Assembly (NCBI GenBank): GCA_030704615.1
Contig: CM060733.1
Coordinates: 66,960,001-67,024,000 of the forward strand
DNA length: 64,000 nucleotides
DNA from: Takakia lepidozioides
Taxonomy: Eukaryota; Streptophyta; Takakiopsida; Takakiales; Takakiaceae
Direction: 5' to 3'
Position numbers and translations under genes: made by a program. Below are positions 12,400 through 24,461 of this stretch, in pieces. Each line of letters begins with the position of its first letter. Positions within the stretch are counted from its first letter, which is position 1. The notes beneath the pieces were generated by a model. It was not told where the DNA came from, searched no databases, and worked only from the letters and a program-made list of their open reading frames with translations.

Positions 12400-14450
12400 T
12401 CAGAAAGTGGGGGCCGTCCGGATGATGACGGCTGAAGGGGAGAAGCCGGCACCGTGCCCTCACATTACTACCCCCGAATGGAAATTCGGCACCCAATATC
12501 CAACAGAGGAAGCCCGGATGAAGTCGCTCGGGCGCAGAGGCCGGAGTGTGTGCGACAGAGAACATCCCCTGGATGGAGATTCGGCGCCGAATTTCCATCC
12601 GGGCCCCCCAAAGGGAGTCGTGTCGGGGGGTCAGGCCGAAAACTGGACGGCATAAAAACATCCCCAGATGGAAAAACGGCGCCGAATTTCCATCCGGGGC
12701 GGTTCGGATGCAGTCGGGGAGGGGGGAGTGGCCTGCAGTTGGCCGTCACATTTCAACCCCCGGACGGAAATTCGGCACCGAATATCGAACAGGGGACGCC
12801 CGGATGAAGTCGCCTCGGGCGCAGAGGCCGCGAGTGTGCGACAGAGAACATCCCATGGACGGAGATTCGGCGCCGAATTTCCATCCGGGCCCCCCCAAAG
12901 GAAGTCTTGTCGGGGGGTCAGACCGAAAACAGGCCGACATAAAAACTTCCACAGATGGGAAAACGGCGCCGAATTTCCATCCTGCATGTAAGTGGAATCC
13001 CGGATGGATGGAAATTCGGCGCCGAATTTCCATCCAGCAGGTAGGTGGAATCCCGGATGGATGGAGATTCGGCGCCGAATTTCCGTCCAGCAGGTAGGTG
13101 GAATCCCGGATGGATGGAGATTCGGCGCCGAATTTCCGTCCAGCAGGTAGTGGAATCTCGGATGGATGGAGATTCGGCGCCGAATTTCCATCCTGCAGGT
13201 AATTCGAATACCGGATGAATGGAAATTCGGCGCCGAATTTCCATCCAACAGGTAAGTCGGATGGGTGCCGTATGGATATTCGGCGCCGAATTTCCATTCG
13301 CCATGTATTTCTGAGCGTGGAATTACCTTCGTGCAGGTAATTCCCAGATGAGAATTACCTTTGTGCAGGTAATTTCCAGATGAGAATTACCTTCCTGCAG
13401 GTAATTCCAATCGATGTGAATTCTTCGTCCACAATTACCTGCACGAAGGTAATTCTCATCTGGAAATTACCTGCACAAAGGTAATTCTCATCTGGGAATT
13501 ACCTGCACGAAGGTAATTCCACGCTCAGAAATACATGGCGAATGGAAATTCGGCGCCGAATATCCATTTGGCACCGATTCGAATTACCTTCAGGATGGAA
13601 ATTCGGCCCCGAATTTCCATTTATGCGGGATTCGACTTACCTGCTGGATGGAAATTCGTCGCCGAATTTCCATTCATCCGGTATTGAATTACCTGCAGGA
13701 TGGAAATTCGGCGCCGAATTTCCATTTATGCGGGATTCGACTTACCTGCTGGATGGAAATTCGGCGCCGAATTTCCATTTATGCGGGATTCGACTTACCT
13801 GCTGGATGGAAATTCGGCGCCGAATTTCCATTCATCCGGGATCCGACTTACCTGCTGGATGGAAATTCGGCGCCGAATTTCCATTCATCCGGGATCCGAA
13901 TTACCTGCAGGAGGGAAATTCGGCGCCGAATTACCTGCTTGAGGGAAATTTGGCGCACCGCCCTACCTGCGCGGATGGAAATTCGGCGCCGGATTTCCAT
14001 CCGCGCGCTTCCGAATTACCTGCATGAGGGAAATTTCCACCGCCGCCCTACCTGCGCGGATGGAAATTCGGCGCCGGATTTCCATCCGCGCGCTTCCGAA
14101 TTACCTGCATGAGGGAAATCTGGCGCACCGCCCTACCTGCGCGGATGGAAATTCGGCGCCTGGATTTCCATCCGCGCGCTTCCGAATTACCTGCATGAGG
14201 GAAATTTCCACCGCCGCCCTACCTGCGCGGATGGAAATTCGGCGCCGGATTTCCATCCGCGCGCTTCCGAATTACCTGCATGAGGGAAATTTCCAGCGCC
14301 GCCCTTCCTCCGCGGATGGAAATTCGGCGCCGGATATCCATCCTGCTGCGCTCCGAATTACCTGCAGGATGGAAATCCGGCGCCGGAATTCCATCGTGCA
14401 GCGCTCCGAATTACCTCTACGTTGGAAATTCCGGGACTGTTTACGTCGAT
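12400..14450. repeat. Array 1: GGCGCC palindromes between T1 and MT1
   Basis: About 25 copies of a near-perfect palindrome (GAAATTCGGCGCCGAATTTC) are spaced roughly 55-100 bases apart. Left of 13.42 kb the spacers read like CAGGTAGGTGGAATCCCGG. Right of it the same spacer occurs inverted (CGGGATTCGACTTACCTG). The array is therefore built as two mirrored halves, and it fills the space between two divergent genes. Long open frames in it are only translations of the repeat. A role as a two-way promoter or binding region is inference. Confidence 0.9.
13265..13576. repeat. Long near-perfect inverted repeat at the centre of array 1
   Basis: Arms 13265-13406 and 13433-13576 are almost exact reverse complements with a 26-base spacer (13407-13432). 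The arms include a GGCGCC palindrome and three GGTAATT/AATTACC blocks. An RNA copy would form a hairpin of about 140 base pairs. Confidence 0.9.
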
Positions 14451-15191
14451 TTTCATCCGACATGGAGGGCTTCATCCGACATTTAATTGCGCAGTTGGGC
14501 AATAAATGTCGACGGCCGTCGGTTATTATTTGGGCTGGCGACGCATGGCTTCCTGGACACGTACCCTAAATCTCATGCTAAACTTGGCTTAACATGGTAT
14601 TCCAGGCATGTACCCCAAAAAAGGAGATCTTTTGGCTGGGACTTATGCCGCCTGAAGGGCGTGGCTCTCCTGAGAGAGACCTCACATCCAGACCGCGGCG
14701 GAAGTTGAAAGCTCTGTACTACGGACGACGGCCAATCTCTCGCATGGCCAAACTGAAGCTCCAGCAGGAGATTCCAGTGTCTTGCTCACAACCTGCGCCA
14801 ACTGAAGCCGAGTACTCTCAGGCAAGCCACTTCTGCTTTCGGTTTGTTCGATTTATTTTTTGCTTTCGCTTTGTTTTTGCATCTTCATCCTGGCTTTGCT
14901 GTATGAGTGAACTTTAGATAGTTGAGTGAACCTTAGATTGTTTGCAATGCGTGTGCAAATCCGGCAGCTCTGGAGAAGGCTGCTTGTGCATGTCATTCTT
15001 AGGCAATTGTTGCATTTGTTTTCATTGTTGTTGCATGGCTCTCCATACTTCCTAAACTTGTTATGTTTTCATTTTTGCTACATGATTGTTGCTATGGTGG
15101 TTGCGCTGCTCGTTGCGATGCTGCTTTTTGCACCGATGTTGGTTTTCACGATTTTTGTCAATGACAGAGTGACGACGAGCCCGGCACGCTG
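14451..15191 (+). other. Leader region upstream of MT1
   Basis: No palindromes and no recognisable coding sequence. The T-rich stretch at 14835-15160 may hold the promoter and 5' leader of MT1. This rests on position only. Confidence 0.35.
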
Positions 15192-18100
15192 GTGGTATCA
15201 TCGACAGCTCCAACTCATCGCATGTTTGAATCGCCCAACTTGGGGCGAGAGGGCAAACTTAAACCTTTTGTTGGTGGACGGGAGGACTTGCAACGAGATT
15301 ACGACAGAGTAGGCATTGGGGAGGTTGGTGCAGGCGGCATGGCAGGTGAAGGGCGTGAGGACATGAGGACAGCAGATCCGGCAATGGAGGTTGTTCATGC
15401 ACATGCAGTAGGGCCCGCCCACGCAAAGAAAAAGAAGAAAGCTAAGCACATGCAATCCCCGGCGAGAGAGCAGTCACGGGCTGCGGAGGGGGGAGTGAGC
15501 AGTGCGCGCGAGGGTGTCAGTTCGCCTCAATCAAAGGTGGTCGTCCTGGAGGGCTCCCCTGCTGCTAGCCCTAGTAAGAAACAGAAAGCCCGTGAGAGGG
15601 CAAAAGAGAGGGCAAAAGAACAGACGAGACAGAATGCTAGCCAGGAGGAAAGACAAAAGGCAGCTGAAGAGGCCAGGGGTGCCCAAATGACAGATGCCAA
15701 TGTAAGCGAGGGACCCACAGAGACGGTGGATCCCTACAAGACACCACAGAGAGGCAGTAGCACACCGGTTAGACCATCGCGGGCAAGAGCAGCCCCCGCA
15801 ATTACCCATACGGTGGAGAGTGGAGGAGAGGAAAGAACACCTGAAAGAGCACGGATTGTGCAAGTTCGAGGTGAAGCCAGGGAGAGGGCAGTAGAGACGA
15901 CGAGAGTGCTGGAGGTGGTTTCGCAGGTGGCTGACCCTGTTGAGGAGGACGACATGGAGGTTTCTGACCAGGATGACATCCTCCCGGACATCCCCAGGCC
16001 CCAAACCCGGAGCATACAGGCTGGATTTGGCGGTCCTGGTGGGCTGCCGGAAAACCCCTCTGCAGCAGACGTCATGTCTGAGGCGGATATGAAGTTGGCC
16101 GCTGCCAAGATGTTGGAGGCAACCCACAGCAACATTGGCAGGGTGCTGGGGGGCATGGTGTACCCGGCCAAGCTTCGAATTCCCCTTTGCCGCTTGGTGT
16201 CATTGCAGGTGGTGAGACCTGCCCTCCCAGGCGATATCGACAAGCTGAAATTCTCTTTCCGGGATGGATATCGAATGGGGTCTGCCGCCTTTTACGTTTC
16301 CATTGAGAACGACCACGGAGCTTCCCGTGCCCACACTTCCGATGAGGTGGACAAATGGGGTCCCCATTGGCAAACGCGAAATGAGGAGTTCGAGAGATCG
16401 ATTGCTAGTGATCCTCTTTTCCAGCACATGTCCGGTAAGATGTTCTACGTGTGGGACGGCAATCATCGCCTCCTGGCATGGATGGAGCACATTGCCCAAG
16501 CCCACCCCAACGATCTCGATTGGCATTTCGCCGTCGATTGTGTTGTGCTGAAGGTTGCGGGGCCCAAAGATCGCAGTCTTCTCAAAGCTGCAATGGCCGA
16601 CATCAACTCGTAAGCTACAACCCCTCTCGCTTTTGGACTTTGAATTTGGAAGTCATTTCATTGCGAATCCTCATATATGATGAAAATTCCCATTTCAGTA
16701 TTGTTTGATGGAAATGTGGCACTGCAGGGTGACTGAGAATGCCTTCATTGCCACCAACTTGTCCCATATGCTCTTCCGAGTGAAGGATGTCGGGAAGCAG
16801 GGGGTGCAAGAGTTTGCCAATTCCCTCAGTGCCGACCTCCTGCGCAAGTCGGAGGCAAAGGCAGACAGAACCTGGTATAGGCTGAGCGTCGACGCCATGG
16901 TGGACTACATATTTCGGGTAAAGCTCCTGACAGTTTTGTTGAGCTAATTTGTCTCTCCTCCCCCAATAGAAGAAATTGTGTTGAGCAGGATCTCTAATCT
17001 TATGTGCGCTTTTCGACAGACGAAAATACAGCAGGATTTGGCACATGCGCGGAGGTTCTACATGGAGTCAGAGGAGAAGAATCCAACCCTCCCGGAACTC
17101 GAATCGTATGTCAAAGCTGCGGAGGTGAGGGCCCGCATAAAGTACAAGTCGCGGATGGTAAAGTACGTGGCCATAGCTGATCCCGCCCTTGGTGCCGACT
17201 TTCTGGTGGAGGGGGGAAGCACTACTCTCGCGCTCTGAAGCCCACGATGACATTGGAGAAGCTCCATCGTCTAGCCACATCCTGTGTGGATGCAACAGAA
17301 AAGGTGATACATTCTTAACCAAATTGTGGTGGCAACAACTCCTTTTTGTGGTGTTTGGCGCTTACGAATATGCTGGGTGGTTGGACAGACCCGGTGGCTC
17401 CAAATCTGGAATGGTTCCCAAAGTACCAGGGACATGTGGAGCTTCCCCAAACCGGACAAACTCTCTGACCCCACATTCGACATGTGGATGAACCGCATGA
17501 CATGGTGGTTTCAGGTACTTCCCCACGCTTCGTTTGGGGCTTCTACTCTAGTAGGGGGTGGATTCATTGTATTTTTTGAGGAAAGCGATCTGATGGACAA
17601 TCTCCACAGGTGACGACGAATGCGCAAGAGCAGCTGGACACACAAGCACATCAGTTCAAGATGGAGATATCTCCTGCAGCAGAGAGCCTACGTGACTATG
17701 TGACGAGGTACTTTCTGCTCTACAAAACCAACCTATTCTTTCGGGAGATAGCAGATGCTCGCCGGAGCCACCCTGAGTTCACTGACCAGCCGAACGCGGA
17801 CAAAGCAGCAATGCGCCTTCTGTACAGGTACATACGCGCTGCCTTTCTTTCAAGTCCTGGCATTTCAGGATGTTAGAGGCCTAAGTGGTGTTAGGGAAAA
17901 TGGCGCCGAATTTCCAGTCAGGGCTCCGAAAATGGCAAAGTCCCTAGACTTGCTGGCCCGGAACTGGAAATTCGGCGCCATTTTCCAGTTCCAGGCCCTA
18001 TTGCCGTTCAGGGACTTAGCCATTTTCGGCCTAAGTCCCTAGTGTGGCTGGCCCGGAACTGGAAATTCGGTGCCGTTTTCCAGTTCTAGGCCCTATTGCC

Positions 18101-21100
18101 GTCCAGGGACTTAGCCATTTTCGGGCTAAGTCCCTAGGGTGGCTGGCCCGGAACTGGAAATTCGGCGCCGTTTTCCAGTTCTAGGCCCTATTGCCGTCCA
18201 GGGACTTAGCCATTTTCGGGCTAAGTCCCTAGGGTGGCTGGCCCGGAACTGGAAATTCGGCGCCGTTTTCCAGTTCTAGGCCCTATTGCCGTCCAGGGAC
18301 TTAGCCATTTTCGGGCTAAGTCCCTAGGGTGGCTGGCCCGGAACTGGAAATTCGGCGCCGTTTTCCAGTTCTAGGCCCTATTGCCGTCCAGGGACTTAGC
18401 CATTTTCGGGCTAAGTCCCTAGGGTGGCTGGCCCGGAACTGGAAATTCGGCGCCGTTTTCCAGTTCTAGGCCCTATTGCCGTCCAGGGACTTAGCCATTT
18501 TCGGGCTAAGTCCCTAGGGTGGCTGGCCCGGAACTGGAAATTCGGCGCCGTTTTCCAGTTCTAGGCCCTATTGCCGTCCAGGGACTTAGCCATTTTCGGG
18601 CTAAGTCCCTAGGGTGGCTGGCCCGGAACTGGAAATTCGGCGCCGTTTTCCAGTTCTAGGCCCTATTGCCGTCCAGGGACTTAGCCATTTTCGGGCTAAG
18701 TCCCTAGGGTGGCTGGCCCGGAACTGGAAATTCGGCGCCGTTTTCCAGTTCTAGGCCCTATTGCCGTCCAGGGACTTAGCCATTTTCGGGCTAAGTCCCT
18801 AGGGTGGCTGGCCCGGAACTGGAAATTCGGCGCCGTTTTCCAGTTCTAGGCCCTATTGCCGTCCAGGGACTTAGCCATTTTCGGGCTAAGTCCCTAGGGT
18901 GGCTGGCCCTGAAGTGGAAATTCGGCGCCATATTCCAGTTCCAGGCCCTATTGCCGTCCAGGGACTTAGCCATTTTTCGGACCTCATTGTGTTTTTCATG
19001 AATGCAGGTACTGTAAGTTCTCGCTTTTGGAGAAAGGTCATCTGTCTTTCGAGCCACCATTCTTCATGGCATGGAGGAACCCTGGGGCTGACTCCATGTA
19101 CACTGACGATATTGTGAAGGAGTGGCATCTGGAACATTTGCGTGATTGCCCTTGGTATGTGGACCTTCCGCCCGGCTCGCTCGACCCATCCGAGTTTCAA
19201 TTGAAGCTGGATGCTGAATTCCGACGAAACCGGGCTCCGCTGCCTCCGTTGGGTGCAAAAGAGGCAAAAGCGCTTGCGAACTCCAGGAAAGCGGCAGAGC
19301 TTGCTCAGGCAGGAATTCAGGAGAAATTGCATGAGAAGAGTAAAGGTCAAAGGAAAAGGACAAGGAAACAGGTGACTGCAGTAACACCCAAAAAGAAGAA
19401 AACCATCGGGGCATCGGAGGAGGCGCAGGAGGGGACCCAAGAGAGTGACTCCGACGCCGATTTTGTTCAAGGTCCTGCGACTGCTGTTGCTCCTACCCAG
19501 TCACCGGTCGTCCGGGTTCCCAAGTCAGTTCGGAGTGGGACTGGCTCTGCCAAGAAGTTGGCATTTGAGGGCGAGCCTACACGGCGGTATTCAGCGGTGA
19601 CGTTTACGCACAGGCCAAAGCTAGAACCTCCAACCATCATCCAATGCGTCAATGAGAGCTTCCTTGACGCTCTCGCTGCCAGGGCGAAGAAGGTGGCACA
19701 CAACAAGTCTCTGGCGGAGCAGAAGGGGAAAGCCAAGAAGAGGGCTGCCGGTACAGAGCCTAAAGACACCCCTGGTTTTGAAGCCATGATGGAATTCTTC
19801 ACGGCTGTGAGCACGAATTGCAAGAGCACTCGGGGGGGGGTTGAGGTGGAGAGAGCTTGCGACATGATTCTCCTCGACATTCCAGATGGGGAGCTGCTGG
19901 AGGGCCTGGATGGTGTGCCCACCTGGAACAGGTTTACTGAGGACTACTGGAAAGCCGGGTTTGGGCTGGCGGGGATGCTTCTGGATGACGGTGGATGTGT
20001 GGTTGTCCTTGCCACGAGAGGGAAGACCACAGAGAATGCGGTGGCAAGGTGGACACCGAAAAGTGTCACCCCGGTCCTCCTCAGAAAATGGTTCTGCATC
20101 AGTACGCAGGGGTTGCGAACAGAGGGCCAAAGTGTAAGTTATCAATCTATTGCATTCACTTCATATTGTGGTGTATGTTAAGTAGACCCTGGAATTGATC
20201 CCTTCTTTGTTGGATGTGCAGACATTGGTGTTTGAGGCATATTGCTTTGTGAAGAGAGGGTCTACGTTCAAATTCCGCAACGACGGTCGTCTTGTTGATG
20301 CCGCTGTGGACCCTGTAACCTACGATGTCCTCTACAACTATGTGCCCCACTCTAGTATGCCGAAGGACACAAAGACAAGCAAACCGTGGCGGTACAGCCG
20401 GACCCGGAGCCCTGCTTTCATCCAAACCCTCATGGAGACGTGCTCGGATGTCCAAGGGCGGATTCTGGACCTCACATGCGGCACGGGTAAGCCTTCACGT
20501 GCTCAGTTTGTCCCCTGGCCCCATTGCAATTGCATGCCGCAAGCTATTAACCGCCCGCTTTGTTCCTCAGGTGCTTCAATGTGGGCAGAAAGAGGAAGAG
20601 GCATCCTCGGAGGATGAGGAAAAATCCGAGAAGGAGCAGGGGGAGGAAGTTGGGATCGAGGCCGAGGAGCCCCCGGTTTACGAGTGAGTGGTGGCATTGT
20701 AAGTTGCCTCCAGATTTTGTGAGGCACCTCCCTCCGCTCTCTTATTTCATTGAAAACCCTTTCTGGTTGTGCTGGTATTGACATTCTTCAAGTGGATTTG
20801 TTCTTACTGTAGGATGCCAAGTACTGCCGGAGGGACGTCTACACCGGAGTTCATGGGCAGGAGGAACGTGCCTTTTTTTGCCAGGGGGGATTTCATGCCT
20901 AGTCCAGAAAGGGAGTACATCCTTCCTACTTATGCTGCCCGGCTTGCTTCGGTGTCCATTAGGAGGTGTTCCGAACGTAGTCGTGTACAGCAGATTTTAG
21001 ACGAGGCAAGCCTCAAGAAAATGAAGATGAGGGAGGAGGCAGCAGCTATTAGAGCCCGTCGGGCTCGTAGATTTGTGTTGGATTCTGCTGAGAAAAGTGG

Positions 21101-21272
21101 GGGAGAAGACGCAGAAGATTCCCAGGAGGTGAGGTGGACAGTCCCCCAAGGAGAGGACGGGATTTTTGAGAGGCATAGTGGAACTGATGCATCACAGAGC
21201 TCGGAGGATGAGGGGGATGAGGGGGATGAGGAAGAAGGTGGGGCAAGTTCCTCGGAGGGTGTAGGAGAGTAG
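15192..21272 (+). pseudogene. MT1: ParB-like domain fused to DNA methyltransferase-like domain, nine exons, damaged
   Basis: Exons by splice signals and by comparison with MT2: 15192-16609, 16728-16917, 17020-17303, 17389-17514, 17610-17827, 19008-20133, 20222-20486, 20571-20683, 20813-21272. Exon 1 has a disordered basic N-terminus (AKKKKKAKH, a likely nuclear signal) and a ParB/Srx-like domain with VWDGNHRLLAW at about 16449-16480. Exons 2-5 form a helical middle region of unknown role. Exon 6 is Lys-rich, then holds MILLDIPDG (19864-19890) in the place of the [DNS]PP[YFW] motif IV. Exons 7-8 have SKPWRY, SPAFIQTLMETC and motif I ILDLTCGTG (20463-20488). This IV-then-I order is that of beta-class N6-adenine/N4-cytosine methyltransferases. 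One base is missing in a G run near 17213. Exon 8 lacks 119 bases relative to MT2, which removes the strand after motif I and shifts the frame. Methylation itself is inferred and doubtful in this copy. The first ATG after the leader was taken as start. Confidence 0.72.
17930..18985. repeat. 95-bp tandem repeat in intron 5 of MT1, about 11 copies
   Basis: The period is exactly 95 bases, seen for example in the starts of AGGGTGGCTG at 18136, 18231, 18326, 18421 and 18516. Copies are nearly identical. Each unit holds a GGCGCC palindrome (GGAAATTCGGCGCCGTTTTC) and a hairpin with perfect 12-base arms AGGGACTTAGCC and GGCTAAGTCCCT. First and last copies diverge. The whole array lies between the donor at 17828 and the acceptor at 19007. 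Confidence 0.96.
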
Positions 21273-21335
21273 TGCCCATTCCGGCTATGACAGTTAGAAC
21301 ACACTTGTATAGACGTGGCTTGCCACAAAATTTGC

Positions 21336-21341
21336 AATAAA
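21336..21341 (+). terminator. AATAAA polyadenylation signal of MT1
   Basis: AATAAA lies about 65 bases after the MT1 stop, in TTTGCAATAAAATG. It fits a short 3' UTR. Confidence 0.6.
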
Positions 21342-21407
21342 ATGTTGCATTTCAAGTCCACTGGTGCCACATTCCAACTTCACATGACCCTATTTCCGTG
21401 CCTCCTA

Positions 21408-21494
21408 ACCCTATTTCCGTGGACTCACAATGGTCTGCTCATGCTTTTTTTTTTTCCGCTCATGCTCATGCCGCTCATGAAATAGCAGCCCCCC
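21408..21494 (+). repeat. Terminal motif b
   Basis: It opens with CCCTATTTCCGTGGACTCAC, passes through TGCTCATG and a T run, and ends GCTCATGAAATAGCAGCC. It closes the MT1 block and abuts transposase fragment T4. Confidence 0.55.
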
Positions 21495-22069
21495 GATGGA
21501 AGGACCATACAGTCTTCATCGTCACTGGATAAGTCGTGGACGACTGTTTCCCTGTTTTCCTGGATTTCCCTTTTCACATGTTTGGGCTTCTCTGCTTGTG
21601 AAGAGGTGCCCACATCCTTCACATCTTGCACGCCAGACCCTCTTGTGGAAGGAGGATCAACCAAGTTCCAGCGTGGGAACTCTTTAGGCACGATTTCACC
21701 AATGGCACTGTACCGGATGAATTCAGAAGCTGGGAGCCGCCACTCTTTGCCTTTTCCGAAATCTGCATGCAGAATGACGGCACTTTCCAGAAAATTTCCA
21801 TAAGCATCCTTCGTCTCCTCTTCCAAAAACACCGTTCCAGGGCGGAGCCCGAACTTCATACACAAGTACTGCTCACTGACAATCGCAAATCCTTGGTCGC
21901 AGGATATTTTAGCTTTCAGAGAATCAGGATGGAAGTACACGTTCACCCAAACACGGGAGTCCATTTTGAAGACGGGACCTCTCGGTACGCTCCGCAGCGA
22001 AGTCCTGCAATGAGAAGAGTGTGTCCTACCTAATAACACAAATGATTTTCTGGAGGATTCCGTATCCAA
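21495..22069 (-). pseudogene. T4: N-terminal fragment of a SWIM transposase
   Basis: On the minus strand the frame runs through VNVYFHPDSLKAKISC, RPGTVFLEEETKDAYG and GKGKEWRLPASEFIRY, then an acidic stretch (DLSSDDEDC). It matches the N-terminal region of T1 and T2. It is cut by terminal motif b, and the catalytic core and SWIM finger are absent nearby. It is divergent from MT2 across array 2, as T1 is from MT1. Confidence 0.75.
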
Positions 22070-22194
22070 CAGGATGGGTGATCAGTGCACGTAAAGATGA
22101 AGGTGTGTAACGTACGTTAGAACAGCAAGTTCACATCGGATATTTGGTGCCTGAATTGTAATGTACAACCACTTGGGGTACAATAAATCAGGCC

Positions 22195-23800
22195 TTCCCA
22201 TGAATTTCGGCACCGAAATCTGGATGAACATCTCTGTCATGTAACAGCTTTGAAAGCCAGGGGATGAATTCTGGCAACAGAAATCGTAATTTGTTTACCT
22301 CATTAAACTGACCAAGCACCCAACGGATGGATTTCGGTGCCGAAATTCGGATGAACTTCTTCTTCATTAAATTGTATCTGCACATATGGGTTGAATTTAG
22401 ATGCCAAAATACGAATGAATGTGTTCCTGATTACAGTCTTGATTCACCACGTGTCCGGATATCGGTGCCGACTTCCGAATGACAGTAATCCTGAATCGGC
22501 AGAATGGATGTATTTCGGCGCCGAAATTCATTCTTCATCTCCTTTTCCGACCCTAATTCTGCTGCCCTGCGGATGGATTTCGGTGCTAGAATTCATCGGA
22601 AGTCCTTTCTGTTTTTATTTTTCTTTGCGACAGATGAACTTTGGCGCCGAATCTCATCCAAGTACTCCCTTTTAATTTTCCTTTTTCTTCGCGAGCAATG
22701 AATTTCGGCGCCGAAATTCAACCGAAATCCTCCCGATTTTTATTTTTTCTTCGCGAGCATTGAATTTCGGCGCCGAAATTCATTCCAAGTCCTCCCGAAA
22801 TTTTTTTTTTTCCTTCGCGAGCAATGAATTTCGGCGCCGAAATTCATCCGAAGTCCTCCCGAATTTTTTTATTTTCCTTCGCGAGCAATGAATTTCGGCG
22901 CCGAAATTCATCCGAAGTCCTCCCGAATTTTTTTTTTTCTTCGCAAGCAATGAATTTCGGCGCCGAAATTCAGCCGACTTCATCCATCCAAATTCTTTTC
23001 AGGGTTTGAGCGCCGGATTTCGGCGCCGAAATTCATCCAATGCCCTCCCTCCAATATTTATTTTTCTTTGAAATGGATCAATTTCGGCGCCGAAATTCAT
23101 CCTTACTGTCCGCAATGAGTAACTCTAATATTACATTTTCTATGCGACGGATCAATTTCGGCGCCGAAATTCGTCCAAACCCGGCACTTACTTTTTGCTT
23201 TTGGATGATAATTTTCCATAAATCGTTGGAAATACCCCGTTCCGACGAATATAACAGGAATATTCTGCATTTAATGGAGAAATCGGCATATTAAACCACT
23301 TCTGTCAAAATTAATTGCATTTTAGCCGTTTTTTTTTCATTTGAAACCGACAGTATCCATTAAGTGGTCTTTTTCGCACGGGACGTTGCCGCACATAAAG
23401 TATAATTTTGGCGCCGAAATTATAGCTAAATGTCCACAAATGGCAAGTCCAACAGGCATGGACAACATCCGTCAGGGGCAATGATGGCGGCAAAGCGTAG
23501 CATGGTGCCAATTTAGTCTTCGCTCTGGATGAATTTCGGCGCCGAAATAATGATGATTTCACCTCGTCTACGCGCGGACGGAGATATTCGTAATGAATTT
23601 CGGCGCCGAAATATGGATGAAATGTGCCCAAGTGCAACCGTTTTCACTGTCCCGGAATTAATTCCGGCTCCGATATCCCACTGACAGGTTTGCTCATGAC
23701 GGATGAGTACTTCGGAAGCGATGAATTGCGGCGCCGAAATTCGTAAGTTTGCGTATGAAAGCACTTGAATAGGATGAATTTCGGCGCCGAAATTCATCCG
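22195..23800. repeat. Array 2: GGCGCC palindromes between T4 and MT2
   Basis: About 20 copies of GAATTTCGGCGCCGAAATTC and variants occur, densest at 22620-23180 with 60-75 base spacing. The spacers are T-rich (TTTTCTTCGCGAGCAATG). The outer arms differ from array 1 by small swaps while the centre is the same, so each module carries its own version of the palindrome. Confidence 0.92.
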
Positions 23801-24461
23801 TCCGCTGTTGAAACGTACCGACCTGACTGTTGACTGTCATAGGCAGGGGATTTTCTTGGCGGTTGGGTTTCATGATGTGCGGATATTTCATTCAATGCCG
23901 GCTGCTTTGGGAACAGCATCCAGTGTACGGAAGGTATTTCGGTGCCGCAATTCGGATAAACCGTCTTGTACTGGTGGCTGGAACTGGCATGCGTCGTGTT
24001 CCAGTCGACTTCATCCGTGCGAACATGTCAGGGGTCACAATCTCTTCATCACCCATACGGCAAAAAGTGTTGGACGGTGGCAACGCTTCGGGAGACGTGG
24101 CTGCTTACGCATCTGCTCGTGCATAGTGGTTGCATGTTCCACCGCTTCGCTCTCTCGCTCCTTGCCCTTCTGCAGTGACGTTCTCCTGCGTTTCCTCTCC
24201 TTATGCGGCATAGTGGTAGCATAGAGTTTGTAGAAGGTCAGGCGACTCCGGCAAAGAGGAGGACGCGGGATTTTGGGAAGCCGCCGACGACACGACTTAA
24301 GCTCCGTCTCATGCATGAAATGCAGACCTCGTTATCCGGAGACTCGGATCGCCCACCAGTGAGAGATTCGTGCTTCGCGGATGTGAAGCACTCCATACGC
24401 AATATTCCTTTTACACCTTTTTTTTGGCGTGCAGTGTTTCATGTTTTCCTGTTTGTTTGAC
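23801..24461 (+). other. Leader region upstream of MT2
   Basis: No supported gene. One GGTGCCGCAATTC palindrome remnant is near 23943. A polypyrimidine tract with GTGCAG at 24413-24434 looks like a 3' splice site, so a 5' UTR intron is possible. Confidence 0.4.

Noticed and set aside
12546-14569. Many long open frames reading like GWKFGAEFPSIRDS or EIRRRISI in several frames on both strands
   Set aside because: They are translations of the GGCGCC palindrome array. The same words appear in all frames because the repeat is palindromic and its unit often has a length divisible by three.
17930-18985. Regular repeat with spacers, CRISPR-like at first sight
   Set aside because: The spacers are identical, the unit is 95 bases and lies in an intron of a eukaryotic gene. 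It is a satellite.
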